NCBI GenBank assembly: GCA_964535025.1 | Contig: CAZHRW010000194.1 | Span: 1-52,613, forward strand | DNA: 52,613 bases | Direction of reading: 5' to 3' | Origin: JAAYZK01 sp964535025 | GTDB taxonomy: Bacteria > Planctomycetota > Phycisphaerae > SM23-33 > FEN-1343 | Shown here: positions 25,972-34,673 of the stretch, piece after piece | How positions within the stretch are numbered: position 1 is the first letter of the stretch | Layout of the letters: each line of letters starts with the position of its first letter | Translations under genes and position numbers: made by a program | The notes under the pieces: generated by a model | What the model saw: only the letters and a program-made list of their open reading frames with translations | What the model was told of the DNA's origin: nothing | Databases searched by the model: none

Positions 25972-26577
25972 CTACTGCGATGCGGGAGGGGCGTCGCCCA
26001 GCGAACGAAGCGCTTCGAACGCCCACTGCACCTGCTCGGGCCGCGTGTCTTCCCGGAACACCGCCCGGAGCAGATCGCGCGTGTCCGGGTCCGTACGGCC
26101 CAGGCGCACCCACACCCGCGCGAGGTTCGCGCGGACCTCCATGGCCCCGCCCTGGCGTTCGCGGGCCGTCTGAAGTGTCGCGGCGGCTTCGTCGAGGCGT
26201 CCGGTGCGTTCGTAGATGAGCGCGAGGTTGTTCAGCGGGATCGCCTGTTCGGGCATGAGTCTCGCGGCCAGATCGCTTTCGCGTGCCGCGAGGTAGTACC
26301 TGCCCGTGCGGTAATACACGACGCCCAGGTTGCAGTGAGCCGGCCCGTAGAACGTGTCGGCCGCCAGCGCCGCCTTGAAGGCCGCCTCAGCGCCGTCGAG
26401 GTCCCCGGCGTCCAGCAGGACCACGCCTCGATCGTCGTGCCGTCGAGCCGCGTCCGTATCGCGAAGGGGGTCGTCGGCGACGGTTTCATAGGTCGAGGGC
26501 GTTTGAGGGGTTCCCCCGCAGCCGGCCGCCGCCACCAGCAACCAAACGAACAAAGGCCAAGGCTTTCGAACTGTCAC
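25972..26577 (-). CDS. TPR lipoprotein at the end of the type II secretion operon
   Basis: A 201-aa protein with a hydrophobic leader and lipobox-like VAAAGC, followed by about three tetratricopeptide repeats (DRGVVLLDAGDLDGAEAAFK, CNLGVVYYRTGRYYLAA, NNLALIYERTGRLDEAA). The start is taken as GTG 26577 with GGAG about 7 bases before; ATG upstream lies inside gspM. As a TPR lipoprotein in a secretin system it could act as a pilotin or assembly factor (inference). Confidence 0.65.
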   Translation of the reverse strand: MTVRKPWPLFVWLLVAAAGCGGTPQTPSTYETVADDPLRDTDAARRHDDRGVVLLDAGDLDGAEAAFKAALAADTFYGPAHCNLGVVYYRTGRYYLAARESDLAARLMPEQAIPLNNLALIYERTGRLDEAAATLQTARERQGGAMEVRANLARVWVRLGRTDPDTRDLLRAVFREDTRPEQVQWAFEALRSLGDAPPASQ

Positions 26578-26593
26578 GTCGCTGCTCCTCGGG

Positions 26594-27115
26594 TCAGCCG
26601 TCCGCACGGTCGGGATCGTAGATCAGGTAGGTGAACACCAGGTCCACCGTCCACAGGGTGTCGTCGGTTTCGTATCGTGGGGCGCTCAGGCGGATCGACC
26701 GCGTGGTCAGCCCGCCCTCGGCGCCGGCCAGGTGGTGAGCGAAGGTGATGACCTGTTCGAGCGTCACATTCAGCAGCAGGACCTGGGTCGGCTTCTCCAG
26801 GTAGGCCGAGCGGCCCAGCGCCGCGGCGGGACCGGGGTTGATCCGGCTGAGGTGTTCAGGCTCAATGCCCGCTTCGAGGGCGGCCTGCTCGATGAGACGC
26901 GTGGTTTCCGAGACCAGCCGTTCACTGTCCAGCGCCACCGCGGGCCGTTCGTGGTGCAGGCGGATCATCTCGGCGTCCCGTCGCACCTGCCAGAGGTTCC
27001 GCCGGGCCAGGGCCGCGGCGTCACGCTGCGATACCATCCGGCCCCAGGCCCACGCCGTGCTGATCACCAGCAGGGCCGCCAGCAGCGACAGAAGCAGGAC
27101 ACTGCGACGGGTCAT
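26594..27115 (-). CDS. GspM-like type II secretion protein
   Basis: A 173-aa protein with one N-terminal membrane helix (VLLLSLLAALLVISTAWAW), a helical stretch and a ferredoxin-like C-terminal domain (TQVLLLNVTLEQVITFAHHL, SIRLSAPRY, WTVDLVFTYLIY). This layout fits GspM/PilO-type inner-membrane proteins that pair with GspL. Its ATG overlaps the gspL-like stop by 4 bases. Confidence 0.7.
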   Translation of the reverse strand: MTRRSVLLLSLLAALLVISTAWAWGRMVSQRDAAALARRNLWQVRRDAEMIRLHHERPAVALDSERLVSETTRLIEQAALEAGIEPEHLSRINPGPAAALGRSAYLEKPTQVLLLNVTLEQVITFAHHLAGAEGGLTTRSIRLSAPRYETDDTLWTVDLVFTYLIYDPDRADG

Positions 27116-28458
27116 GGTCGTGGTCCTCCACGGGCGAGCTCGCCGACGCCGTCGGGCGAGCCCGACAGCGAGAACCGCACCTTGCGGTCCGGCAGGGCCT
27201 CCGTCCGGGGCGGCGCCAGGTCCACGCCCGCGGCCGTCAAGGCCGCGCGGAGGGCTTCGCTGTCGCCGTGGGAGCGCGTCTCGCCCTCGATGAACAGGTC
27301 GCCGGGCGCCAGGCGAAGCTCCAGGATGCGGAAACGCACGTCGGCCGGCAGCGCGGTCAGGACGCGGTGCAGCGTCCGCAGCGCCTGCGGCTGAACGGGC
27401 AGGTCCGCTCCGGAGCCGCTGACGCCCTCCAGGCGGCGGCGTTCGCTCTCGAGGCGGCGGGGCACGCTGAAGTAGATCGGCGTGTCATCGCCCATGCCGT
27501 GAAGGTCGCGGTAGATCCGCTCCCCGGCCGCGATATCGAGCCGGGCCTGCCGTTCGTAACGCGCGCCTCGCAGGATCATCGCCCCGATCGCCACGAGGAC
27601 CGCCAACGCCGCCAGGACGGCCGTCACGCGGGCCGGCCGCCCGGCGCGGCTCAGTCCGTCGCCGCCGGCCAGGTCGTCGCGTCGAAGGTCGACCCAGCCG
27701 GCGGACTCGCCGTCCAGCAGGGCGGCGGCGGCCAGCGCGGCCAGTATCGCCGGGTCCTCCTGCGAGGCGGCGCGGGTCTGCAGGGCCGGCTCGCCTCGCG
27801 CCAAAGCCTCCAGGACGGAGGCGGGGGCCACGGCCCAAAGCGCCGCGGGCCGATCCTCCGCCCGGTGAGAGAACTGATCCGCCCGCAGGGCACGCAGGAC
27901 GGCTTCGCCGTGGTCGTCGGGGCTGTACCACGCCGACGGACGGCCGTCGTGAAGGCGGAACAGGTCTCCGCCGTTGCGGCCGGCCAGCAGGACGTAGCGG
28001 CCGTCGCCGCCCTCCCGCAGCACCTGCCACAGCGCCAGCAATCCCGCCGGGCAGATCGCCGCGACCTTCACGCCTTCGTCGGACAGCGCGTCGATCAGCT
28101 CACGGAGCGGCTGCGCGCGAACCGCCACTCCCAGGGCCTGCCCGGGCGTCGCCGGCAGGAAGTCGACCGCCAGGGCCTCGATGTCCACCGGCAACTGGGC
28201 TTCCAGCCGATACACCATGGCGGCGCGCCGCTGGCGGCGCGGCAGGGACGCCGTCTCGACGGCCGCGGCGAAGACCCGCTGGGTGCTCACCGCCAGGCAG
28301 ACCGGCTCCCGGCGATACCCCAGGTCGCCCAGGGCGCCGGCCAGGCGACGGGCCGGGGCATCCTCCCCGTCGGCCTCGCGCCACACGACCTGCCCCGCCG
28401 CGACCTTCCCCACGCGCCACCCCAGGGCATCCTCGACGATCACGTAACGGGATTTCAT
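27112..28458 (-). CDS. GspL/PilM-PilN-like type II secretion protein
   Basis: A 448-aa protein with an N-terminal actin-like (PilM-type) domain: YVIVEDALGWRVGKV, CLAVSTQRVFAAAVE and RRAAMVYRLEAQLPVD. A single membrane helix follows near residue 285 (VLAALAVLVAIGAMIL), then a periplasmic domain ending with FRILELRLAPGDLFIEGE. This is the layout of GspL, which ties the GspE ATPase to the inner-membrane platform. Both ends overlap neighbours by 4 bases (ATGA), showing tight coupling. Confidence 0.7.
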   Translation of the reverse strand: MKSRYVIVEDALGWRVGKVAAGQVVWREADGEDAPARRLAGALGDLGYRREPVCLAVSTQRVFAAAVETASLPRRQRRAAMVYRLEAQLPVDIEALAVDFLPATPGQALGVAVRAQPLRELIDALSDEGVKVAAICPAGLLALWQVLREGGDGRYVLLAGRNGGDLFRLHDGRPSAWYSPDDHGEAVLRALRADQFSHRAEDRPAALWAVAPASVLEALARGEPALQTRAASQEDPAILAALAAAALLDGESAGWVDLRRDDLAGGDGLSRAGRPARVTAVLAALAVLVAIGAMILRGARYERQARLDIAAGERIYRDLHGMGDDTPIYFSVPRRLESERRRLEGVSGSGADLPVQPQALRTLHRVLTALPADVRFRILELRLAPGDLFIEGETRSHGDSEALRAALTAAGVDLAPPRTEALPDRKVRFSLSGSPDGVGELARGGPRP

Positions 28459-28934
28459 GGGGCGGGCACCTCGCGTTTGATTTGCAGCGTCTCTTCCCGG
28501 CCCTGGTAGGCCACGGTGACGGCGCTGTCACGGACGGCCACGAGTCGGACGCCCAGGAGCCCCTCGCCGATGCGGACGAGGTGCATGTGGCCGTCGCCGG
28601 TGCGGAAAAACGCGCAGCCGGCGCCCTGGGCGTCCGCGGCGGTGCCGCTCAGCTCGATCGCCGGCAGCGGGGTCGCCGCCGCCGGCGCGGGCCGTGCGAC
28701 GGGACGGTCGTACAGTGGCCGTCGCAGGGGGCGGGCCCAGGCGGCGGCGTAGGCCTCCAGCGGCGGCAGCGACCGCGCCGCGCCGCCCGCCGCGTGCGGA
28801 CGGACGCCGGAGACGACGGCGTGGTCGTCGGGCCTCGCCAGCGGCGCCATCGCCAGCACGAGCGCCGCGACCATGCCGGCCAGCAAGGCCGCGTTCGCGG
28901 CCCACAGCAGTCGTTTGCGGTTGCGAAGGTTCAT
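28455..28934 (-). CDS. GspC-like type II secretion protein
   Basis: A 159-aa protein with an N-terminal membrane helix (WAANAALLAGMVAALVLAMAP) and a C-terminal homology-region-like beta domain (IELSGTAADAQGAGCAFFRT, VRIGEGLLGVRLVAV, VTVAYQGREETLQI). That pattern is typical of GspC/PilP, which links the inner membrane to the secretin. ATG 28934 overlaps the gspK stop as ATGA. Assignment rests on layout more than residues. Confidence 0.6.
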   Translation of the reverse strand: MNLRNRKRLLWAANAALLAGMVAALVLAMAPLARPDDHAVVSGVRPHAAGGAARSLPPLEAYAAAWARPLRRPLYDRPVARPAPAAATPLPAIELSGTAADAQGAGCAFFRTGDGHMHLVRIGEGLLGVRLVAVRDSAVTVAYQGREETLQIKREVPAP

Positions 28935-29851
28935 GAGCGGTGCCACACGAAGAGCATTGTATCCGGACCGCCGTCGGCGGTCGCTGTTTCCACGTAGAGC
29001 CGATAATGGCGGCGGAAACCGTCATCGGCCCGGATCCACACGCTGCGGCATCGCGACTGGTCCGTCAGGCGCGAGCGGGCGCGGCTCAATGGGTCCTCGT
29101 CGAGGCCCAGGCTCGCCAGGGCCGCGTCGAGGCCGGTGCTCTCGTCGCCTCGGCAGGCGGCGAGGAGCGCGGTGATGTCGGTGTCGTCCAGGATGTCGCC
29201 CACGATCGCGTCGAACGCCTCGCGCGAGGCGGTCCGCACGTTGAGCCGTCCGTCGCCCCAGCACGTCAGCCGTCCGCGGACGGCCGAGCCTTCGGCGGCC
29301 GTGGGGCCGAACAGGGCGGCGGGGCTGTCGTAGCGGAGCACCTGGTCCAGCGTCCGGTACCGCTGCGCCGGCGCAGCCTGGTCTTTCGGATCCGCCGGGT
29401 CCGTCAGCGGCGCCAGATGGACGGCCACCCGGGCCGGTCCGCCCAGCAGCGCCTCCACGCGGTCGGCCAGTTCCGGCAGGGATACCTCCTCGGCCATGCG
29501 ATTGACATTGGCCTTGGCCTGCTCGTCGCCGACGACCAGGTCGAACGTCACATCCCCCAGCGCGAGTGTCATGACCGCCTCGACGGGCGGGACATCCTCT
29601 TGAAGACCGGCCCGTTCGAGGATGCGATCCGCCCGCGCCAGGGCCAACGTTCGGCAGCTCAGCATGCCCCAGCGGAGCTGGCAGTCACGACGCGCGTGCA
29701 GGGCCTGGAGGGCCAGGAGTCCCTGGCGGCGGGCCGACAGGGCCAGGGCCGTCGCCGCCACGGTCAGCACGAGCATGACCAGCAGCAGGGCGAAGCCGCG
29801 ATCGCGCCGCCGCCGCGGTTCGGTCGGGATGTCTTGCAGGGCTGGGCTCAT
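28931..29851 (-). CDS. gspK: GspK minor pseudopilin
   Basis: A 306-aa protein opening with a prepilin-type leader ending in RDRG, then FALLLVMLVLTVAATAL. Position 5 is not glutamate, which is usual in GspK, the tip pseudopilin. The large globular part (DEQAKANVNRM, LNVRTASREAFDAI, DTDITALLAAC with SAM-like helices) matches the GspK family. ATG 29851 overlaps the previous stop as ATGA. Confidence 0.8.
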   Translation of the reverse strand: MSPALQDIPTEPRRRRDRGFALLLVMLVLTVAATALALSARRQGLLALQALHARRDCQLRWGMLSCRTLALARADRILERAGLQEDVPPVEAVMTLALGDVTFDLVVGDEQAKANVNRMAEEVSLPELADRVEALLGGPARVAVHLAPLTDPADPKDQAAPAQRYRTLDQVLRYDSPAALFGPTAAEGSAVRGRLTCWGDGRLNVRTASREAFDAIVGDILDDTDITALLAACRGDESTGLDAALASLGLDEDPLSRARSRLTDQSRCRSVWIRADDGFRRHYRLYVETATADGGPDTMLFVWHRS

Positions 29852-30390
29852 CGCGTTCGTATCAGGTAATGCACCGGGGTGCGGGGCTGTTCGAACTCCA
29901 CCAGGACCGCCATGGACTCGGCCACGGGCAGCCAGGGTGTCTCGCCCGCGCCCTCGATCGGTTCGGTGGCGATCAGGTGGACCTTTCGGACACCTGCACA
30001 CACCAGCGTTGTCATGTCCGCCCGACCCGCCGTTCGGGGCCGCTGGGTCCGGATCAGCCACCGCTGCCCATCGGCCGGCTCGACGTGGTAGGTCACGCGG
30101 CTGGGAAGATGACGCCACCGCATGGACGTCGGCTCGAGGCTCGCCAGCGTCTGCAGGGCGAATCCTTCGCCCGTCGCTTCAAAGGCCTCGGCGTGGTACA
30201 GGTCCGCCGCGAAGACGTCGCCCAGCAGCGACACCGTCCACTCGGTCTGATCGCCCGGCGCGTCCATCGGCGTGCGCCGCAGGATCGTGCCCAGCACGCG
30301 CAGGGCGCCGACCGTCAGCATCGACAGGATCGCCATCGTGACGATCATCTCAACGAGTGTCAGGCCCCGCGGGGCCTTGGGGGGTCTCAT
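29848..30390 (-). CDS. GspJ-like minor pseudopilin
   Basis: A 180-aa protein with leader APRG and helix LTLVEMIVTMAILSMLTVGA, including E5 of mature prepilins. The remainder (ADLYHAEAFEAT, VTYHVEPADGQRWLIR, VLVEFEQP) fits GspJ or a related minor pseudopilin by place and length. ATG 30390 lies inside the end of the upstream gene (41-base overlap). Confidence 0.7.
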   Translation of the reverse strand: MRPPKAPRGLTLVEMIVTMAILSMLTVGALRVLGTILRRTPMDAPGDQTEWTVSLLGDVFAADLYHAEAFEATGEGFALQTLASLEPTSMRWRHLPSRVTYHVEPADGQRWLIRTQRPRTAGRADMTTLVCAGVRKVHLIATEPIEGAGETPWLPVAESMAVLVEFEQPRTPVHYLIRTR

Positions 30391-30805
30391 CGGCCGCGTC
30401 CTCCTGCTCACCCCGTGCCAGCACCACCTGTACCGATGCCGTCGGCTGCCTGGTCTCGTCCGACGGGCCGAACACCTCAACGTGTATGACCTCGGCCGCC
30501 AGGGTCGCCGCCGCGGGCGACGGCACGACGCGCGTCCGCCACCGCCAGCCGGGCCGCTCGGCCACGGGGCCCTCCCCGCCGCGGGGGAACCGGGCCGGGT
30601 CGATCCACCAGCGGTCCACCAGGTCGTCCAGCACGCGGTAGGCCTCGACGGCCTGCCGCGACCGGCTGGACTGGGCGGCGAGGCGCCCGTTGGCGACCAC
30701 GAGGACCGTCAGCAGCGTTCCCAGCAGCAGGATGCCCGCCATCACCTCAACCAGGGTGAACCCGCCGCGGGGCCACCGCGAGGATCTGTCGCGCCTGTTG
30801 TTCAT
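30350..30805 (-). CDS. GspI-like minor pseudopilin
   Basis: A 151-aa protein with a basic leader ending PRGG and helix FTLVEVMAGILLLGTLLTVL, with E5 present. The W-rich middle (DRWWIDPARFP, GWRWRTRVVP) and the size fit GspI. ATG 30805 overlaps the upstream gene by 59 bases, so the minor pseudopilins are strongly coupled. Confidence 0.7.
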   Translation of the reverse strand: MNNRRDRSSRWPRGGFTLVEVMAGILLLGTLLTVLVVANGRLAAQSSRSRQAVEAYRVLDDLVDRWWIDPARFPRGGEGPVAERPGWRWRTRVVPSPAAATLAAEVIHVEVFGPSDETRQPTASVQVVLARGEQEDAADETPQGPAGPDTR

Positions 30806-31259
30806 GGTCCACTTCAAACACCTGGCCGGCCAGGCCCGCGACGACCAGCCACCGGTCGCGTCCCGCGCCGGACACATGCAATGCGTAGGAGGGCGTCACC
30901 CCCATCGCCGTGCAGACGACGTGGGGCCGCCCGGTGCCGACGAACTTCCCGTCGATCAGCAGGCCCTCCAGCCGGTGGCCGGCCGGCAGGCGAAGCGGTT
31001 GGGCGCCGGCATCCCGGCCGTCCCCGTGCGCCCGCCGCAGGGCTTGGTGTTCCAGGTCCAGGACGATCCGGATCGGCCGTCCCTGCCGTCTCGCCGCCAG
31101 GCGGCACGCGCGGTCGAACCGGGTGAGCGCGTCCAGGACGTCCCGCGTCTGTGCCGCTCGCAGCGGTCCGTGGACGTGCAGGGCCACGGCGGCGGCGGCG
31201 ATGCCCAGCACGAGCATCACCGCCATCATTTCGACCAGCGAGAACCCGCGACGTATCAC
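30747..31259 (-). CDS. GspH-like minor pseudopilin
   Basis: A 170-aa protein starting at GTG 31259 (GTGA overlap with the gspG stop). The leader is very short (VIRRG) before FSLVEMMAVMLVLGIAAAAV with E5. The rest (ARRQGRPIRIVLDLEHQAL, YALHVSGAGRDRWLVVAGL) fits the GspH/FimT family. Confidence 0.7.
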   Translation of the reverse strand: MIRRGFSLVEMMAVMLVLGIAAAAVALHVHGPLRAAQTRDVLDALTRFDRACRLAARRQGRPIRIVLDLEHQALRRAHGDGRDAGAQPLRLPAGHRLEGLLIDGKFVGTGRPHVVCTAMGVTPSYALHVSGAGRDRWLVVAGLAGQVFEVDHEQQARQILAVAPRRVHPG

Positions 31260-31696
31260 TGCTGCACCCGCCGCAGACTGTCGCTGCTGATGTCGGCCGC
31301 GGCGCCCGTGCCGCCTTCCTTCTGGTCGGCGCCCAGGCACAGGACCTCGAAGGGCCCTTCGCGGCCGGGGGCGTTGTAGATGTAGGGGCGCTTCCACGGG
31401 TCCAGCGGCACATCCTTCAGCAGCGGCTCGGCCGACGGGTCGGACGGCTGGGCCAGGATCGTCAGACCCTCGTCGTTGGTCGGATAGCGGTGGAACTCCG
31501 CCCAGAACATGTCCAGCGTCTCGACGATCACGCTGATGTCCTTGCGGGCGGCGTTCTGCCGCGCCTTGGTCAGCGAGCCGCGAACGTTCACCGCCACCAG
31601 CCCGGCCAGCATGCCGATGATCACGATGACGATCATCACCTCCACCAGGCTGAAGCCCGCGGCCGCGATCCCTGCTCTGCGATGGTCAGAAGACAT
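31256..31696 (-). CDS. gspG: GspG major pseudopilin
   Basis: A 146-aa protein with leader SSDHRRAGIAAAG and mature start FSLVEVMIVIVIIGMLAGL, E5 present. The C-terminal part has the family signature YPTNDEGL, PLLKDVPLDPW and YIYNAPGREGPFEV, with calcium-site-like acidic residues. It is the building block of the pseudopilus. It overlaps the end of gspF by 11 bases. Confidence 0.9.
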   Translation of the reverse strand: MSSDHRRAGIAAAGFSLVEVMIVIVIIGMLAGLVAVNVRGSLTKARQNAARKDISVIVETLDMFWAEFHRYPTNDEGLTILAQPSDPSAEPLLKDVPLDPWKRPYIYNAPGREGPFEVLCLGADQKEGGTGAAADISSDSLRRVQQ

Positions 31697-32891
31697 GGCT
31701 CACCTCGAGTATGGGCAAAATGGTCGCCAGGGCGACGAACCCCACCATCAGGGCCAACAGAATGATAGTCAGCGGCTCCAGGAGGGCCGTCAGGCGCTGC
31801 GTGGCCACGTCCACCTGCTGGTCGTAGGCTTCGGCCAACTGCCCGAGCATGGCCTCCATCTGCCCGGATTCCTGGCCGACCGCCAGCATCTGCACCACGA
31901 CGGGGCTGAACACCCCCGACGAGGCCAGCGGCGCCGCCACGTCCCGCCCGGCGGTGACGGCCGATTCGTAGTCCTCCAGGGCCCGTCGGAACACGCGGTT
32001 GCCCAGCGTCCGGCGGGTCACGCGGATCGCCTGCGTGAAGGGCAGGCCGTTGCTGAGCAGCGCGGACATCACCACCGCCATCCGCGAGACGTTCTCCTTG
32101 GCCACCAGGGGCCCCAGCACCGGGATCCGCAGCAGGAGCCGGTCGAACGCCCCCCGCCCGCGCTCGGTCCGCAGCACCCACCGCACCGCCGCCGCGAAGG
32201 CCGCGACGCCCCCCAGCAGGGCCCACCACCACTGGCGCAGGACATCGCTGAGGGTCTTGACGAGCATCGTGATCGCCGGCAGGTCCCGGTCGGCCTGGGC
32301 CAGCGTGCTGAGCAGGTCGGGCACGACGCGGGTCATCAGGTAGAGCGTGACCGCCACGCCGACGGCGCCGACCGCCGCGGGGTAGATCAGGGCCGTGCCG
32401 ATCCGGCTGCGGAGCCGCTGGGCCTTGTCCATGTAGTCCGCCAGCTTGGCTAGGGCCTCGTCCAGCGAACCGGTCTGCTCGCCTACGGAGACGATGCTGA
32501 CGGCCATCTCGTCGAAGAACGCCGCCTGGCGGGCCATCGCGTCGGCCAGGCTCACGCCGGCGGCCACCTGGTCGACCACCTGGTCGATCACCGGCCGCAG
32601 GGGCGGGCGGTACTGGGCCGACAGCGTCCGCAGCGCCGCCAGCAGGGGAATGCCCGCCTTCAGCAGCGTGGCCAACTCGCGGATGAAACCGGTGACCTGG
32701 CCGCGGGCCCGGCGTCCGCGCCGCCGGGCGCCGAACGAGGTGGCGGTCGCGTCGCCGACCGGCTCGATCTGCGTGATCGTCAGCCCCCGGCCGCGCAGGA
32801 CATCCCGCGCCTGGCGGGGCGTGTCGGCCACGATCGTCCCGGCGTTCGCCGAGGCGTCCAGGTCCATCGCCTTGTACAGGAACACGGGCAC
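31686..32891 (-). CDS. gspF: GspF inner-membrane platform protein
   Basis: A 401-aa protein with two repeated T2SSF domains (FIRELATLLKAGIPLLAALR and NVSRMAVVMSALLSNGLPFT) and three membrane helices, around residues 180, 220 and 375. It forms the rotor-like platform used by GspE. It starts at GTG 32891, 13 bases after gspE. It is the usual length for the family. Confidence 0.9.
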   Translation of the reverse strand: MPVFLYKAMDLDASANAGTIVADTPRQARDVLRGRGLTITQIEPVGDATATSFGARRRGRRARGQVTGFIRELATLLKAGIPLLAALRTLSAQYRPPLRPVIDQVVDQVAAGVSLADAMARQAAFFDEMAVSIVSVGEQTGSLDEALAKLADYMDKAQRLRSRIGTALIYPAAVGAVGVAVTLYLMTRVVPDLLSTLAQADRDLPAITMLVKTLSDVLRQWWWALLGGVAAFAAAVRWVLRTERGRGAFDRLLLRIPVLGPLVAKENVSRMAVVMSALLSNGLPFTQAIRVTRRTLGNRVFRRALEDYESAVTAGRDVAAPLASSGVFSPVVVQMLAVGQESGQMEAMLGQLAEAYDQQVDVATQRLTALLEPLTIILLALMVGFVALATILPILEVSHVF

Positions 32892-32904
32892 GGCCGCGTC
32901 GCTC

Positions 32905-34527
32905 CTAGAACACTTCCCGCCGCGTCACGCGGGCGGCTTCGTCCATGGTGGTGATCCCGTCGGTCACCTTCGCCAGCGCCGCGCGCCTCAGGCTCATCAT
33001 CCCGGCGGCGACGGCCCTGGCGGCGATGGTCGAGGCCTTCTGCCGGTGCAGCATCGCCTCGCGGATCTCCTCGGAAACCGTCAGCAGCTCGAAGATGCCG
33101 ACCCGTCCCCGGTAACCGGTCTGCAGGCATTGGTCGCACCCGCGGCTGTGGTGGAAGGTCATGGTGTCGCGCTCCTCGCCGGCCAGGGTCCACCGCAGCA
33201 GGTCGGTCTCGGTGGGCGTATAGGGCTGACGGCACGCGGGGCACACCCGCCGCACCAGCCGCTGGGCCAGCACGCCCAGCAGGCTGCTGGCCAGCAGGTA
33301 GGGCTCCACCCCCAGGTCGAGCATGCGGGTGACGGCCCCGGCGGCGTCGTTGGTGTGCAGCGTGCTGAAGACCAGATGGCCCGTCAGGGCCGACTGGATC
33401 GCCATGCGGGCCGTCTCGGTGTCGCGGATCTCGCCCAACATGATGATGTCCGGGTCCTGCCGCAGCACGTGGCGCAGGCCGGTGGCGAAGGTCATGCCCT
33501 TGCGCGTGCTCACCTGCGTCTGGCTGATGCCCTCCAGGCGGTACTCGATGGGGTCCTCGAGCGTGAGGATGTTCAACGCCTTGCAGTTGATCTCCTGCAG
33601 GGCCGCGTACAACGTGGTCGTCTTGCCGCTGCCGGGCGGGCCCGTGACCAGGATGATCCCATGGTCCATGTGGATGAGCTTGCGGAAGGTCTCCAGGTCC
33701 TCGGCGGGCATGCCCAGTTCGCCCAGGGCGTACAGGCGGGTGCTCTTGTCGAGCAGGCGGATGACGGCGCGCTCACCGAAGCTGGTCGGCAGCGTCGAGA
33801 TCCGCAGGTCCACGACCCGGTCGCCCAGCTCGACCGTCGCCCGCCCGTCCTGGGCCAGCCGGCGTTCGGCGATGTTCATCCCGCCCATGACCTTGATGCG
33901 ACTGATCACCTCCGGGTGCATCTGCAGGGGCGGCTCGAAGGCGTCACGCAGAACGCCGTCCACGCGAAAACGCACCACCAGCCGGTCGGCATAGGGCTGG
34001 ACGTGCACGTCCGAGGCGCCCTGCTTGACCGCCTCCAGCAGCATGAGGTTCACCAGCTTGATCACCGGCGCACGGCTGGCCACGTCGAGCAGGTCCTCGC
34101 TGTCGACCAGTCTCATCACGTCCAGGCCCTCGGCCTCCTGGAGCTGTTCGATGAGCCCCTGGGCCTGGCCGGTCTGCTGCTCGTAGGCGGCGTTGATCGC
34201 CCGCAGCACCTCCGCCCGCTCCGCCAGGACCGGCGTCACGACCCGCCCGAGCAGCTTGCCCACCGACTCCATCGCCGCCCATTTCCGCAGGTCCGACATC
34301 GCCACCGTCAGCCCGTCGCCGCCGTCGACCGCCAGGCCGATCAGCCCGTGCTCGCGGGCAAACGCGATCGGCACCGCCGACAGGAAGGCCTGGCTTACCG
34401 CATAGGCTTGAAGGTCGCGGACCACCGGCATACCCAGCGCCGCCGCGACGGCCTCGACGGGCCGGTCCGGGCGAGCCGCTGTCGAGGCCTGCCCGCCGCC
34501 GGGGGTGGTGTCGGTTGTGCCGTTCAT
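32905..34527 (-). CDS. gspE: GspE/PilB-type secretion ATPase
   Basis: A 540-aa ATPase. An N-terminal MshEN-type domain is followed by the ATPase core with Walker A GPPGSGKTTT, an Asp box (LTLEDPIEYRLEG), Walker B DPDIIMLGEIRDTETA and the His box GHLVFSTLHTNDA. The tetracysteine zinc motif CPAC...CDQC comes next, then GYRGRVGIFELL. It powers pseudopilus assembly. I use ATG 34527; a longer open frame exists but is not protein-like. It heads the minus-strand gsp operon, divergent from gspD. Confidence 0.9.
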   Translation of the reverse strand: MNGTTDTTPGGGQASTAARPDRPVEAVAAALGMPVVRDLQAYAVSQAFLSAVPIAFAREHGLIGLAVDGGDGLTVAMSDLRKWAAMESVGKLLGRVVTPVLAERAEVLRAINAAYEQQTGQAQGLIEQLQEAEGLDVMRLVDSEDLLDVASRAPVIKLVNLMLLEAVKQGASDVHVQPYADRLVVRFRVDGVLRDAFEPPLQMHPEVISRIKVMGGMNIAERRLAQDGRATVELGDRVVDLRISTLPTSFGERAVIRLLDKSTRLYALGELGMPAEDLETFRKLIHMDHGIILVTGPPGSGKTTTLYAALQEINCKALNILTLEDPIEYRLEGISQTQVSTRKGMTFATGLRHVLRQDPDIIMLGEIRDTETARMAIQSALTGHLVFSTLHTNDAAGAVTRMLDLGVEPYLLASSLLGVLAQRLVRRVCPACRQPYTPTETDLLRWTLAGEERDTMTFHHSRGCDQCLQTGYRGRVGIFELLTVSEEIREAMLHRQKASTIAARAVAAGMMSLRRAALAKVTDGITTMDEAARVTRREVF

Positions 34528-34594
34528 GTATCGTCGCCACGAAGAAGGGGCCGTTCGCCCGCCGGGGGCGGGGTTTTTGCTATGGATGCATACC

Positions 34595-34600
34595 ATTATA
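34595..34600 (-). promoter_or_regulatory. TATAAT -10 box for the gsp operon
   Basis: On minus a perfect TATAAT lies at 34600-34595, about 70 bases before the gspE start. No good -35 is seen. The same stretch lies between gspE and gspD, so it may serve both directions. Confidence 0.4.
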
Positions 34601-34673
34601 GCGTTGATCATCTCGGCGCTGCGCACGACGGTTGGGGGCGGCGGCGCGGATGAACGAAACAGGACACCCAGTC

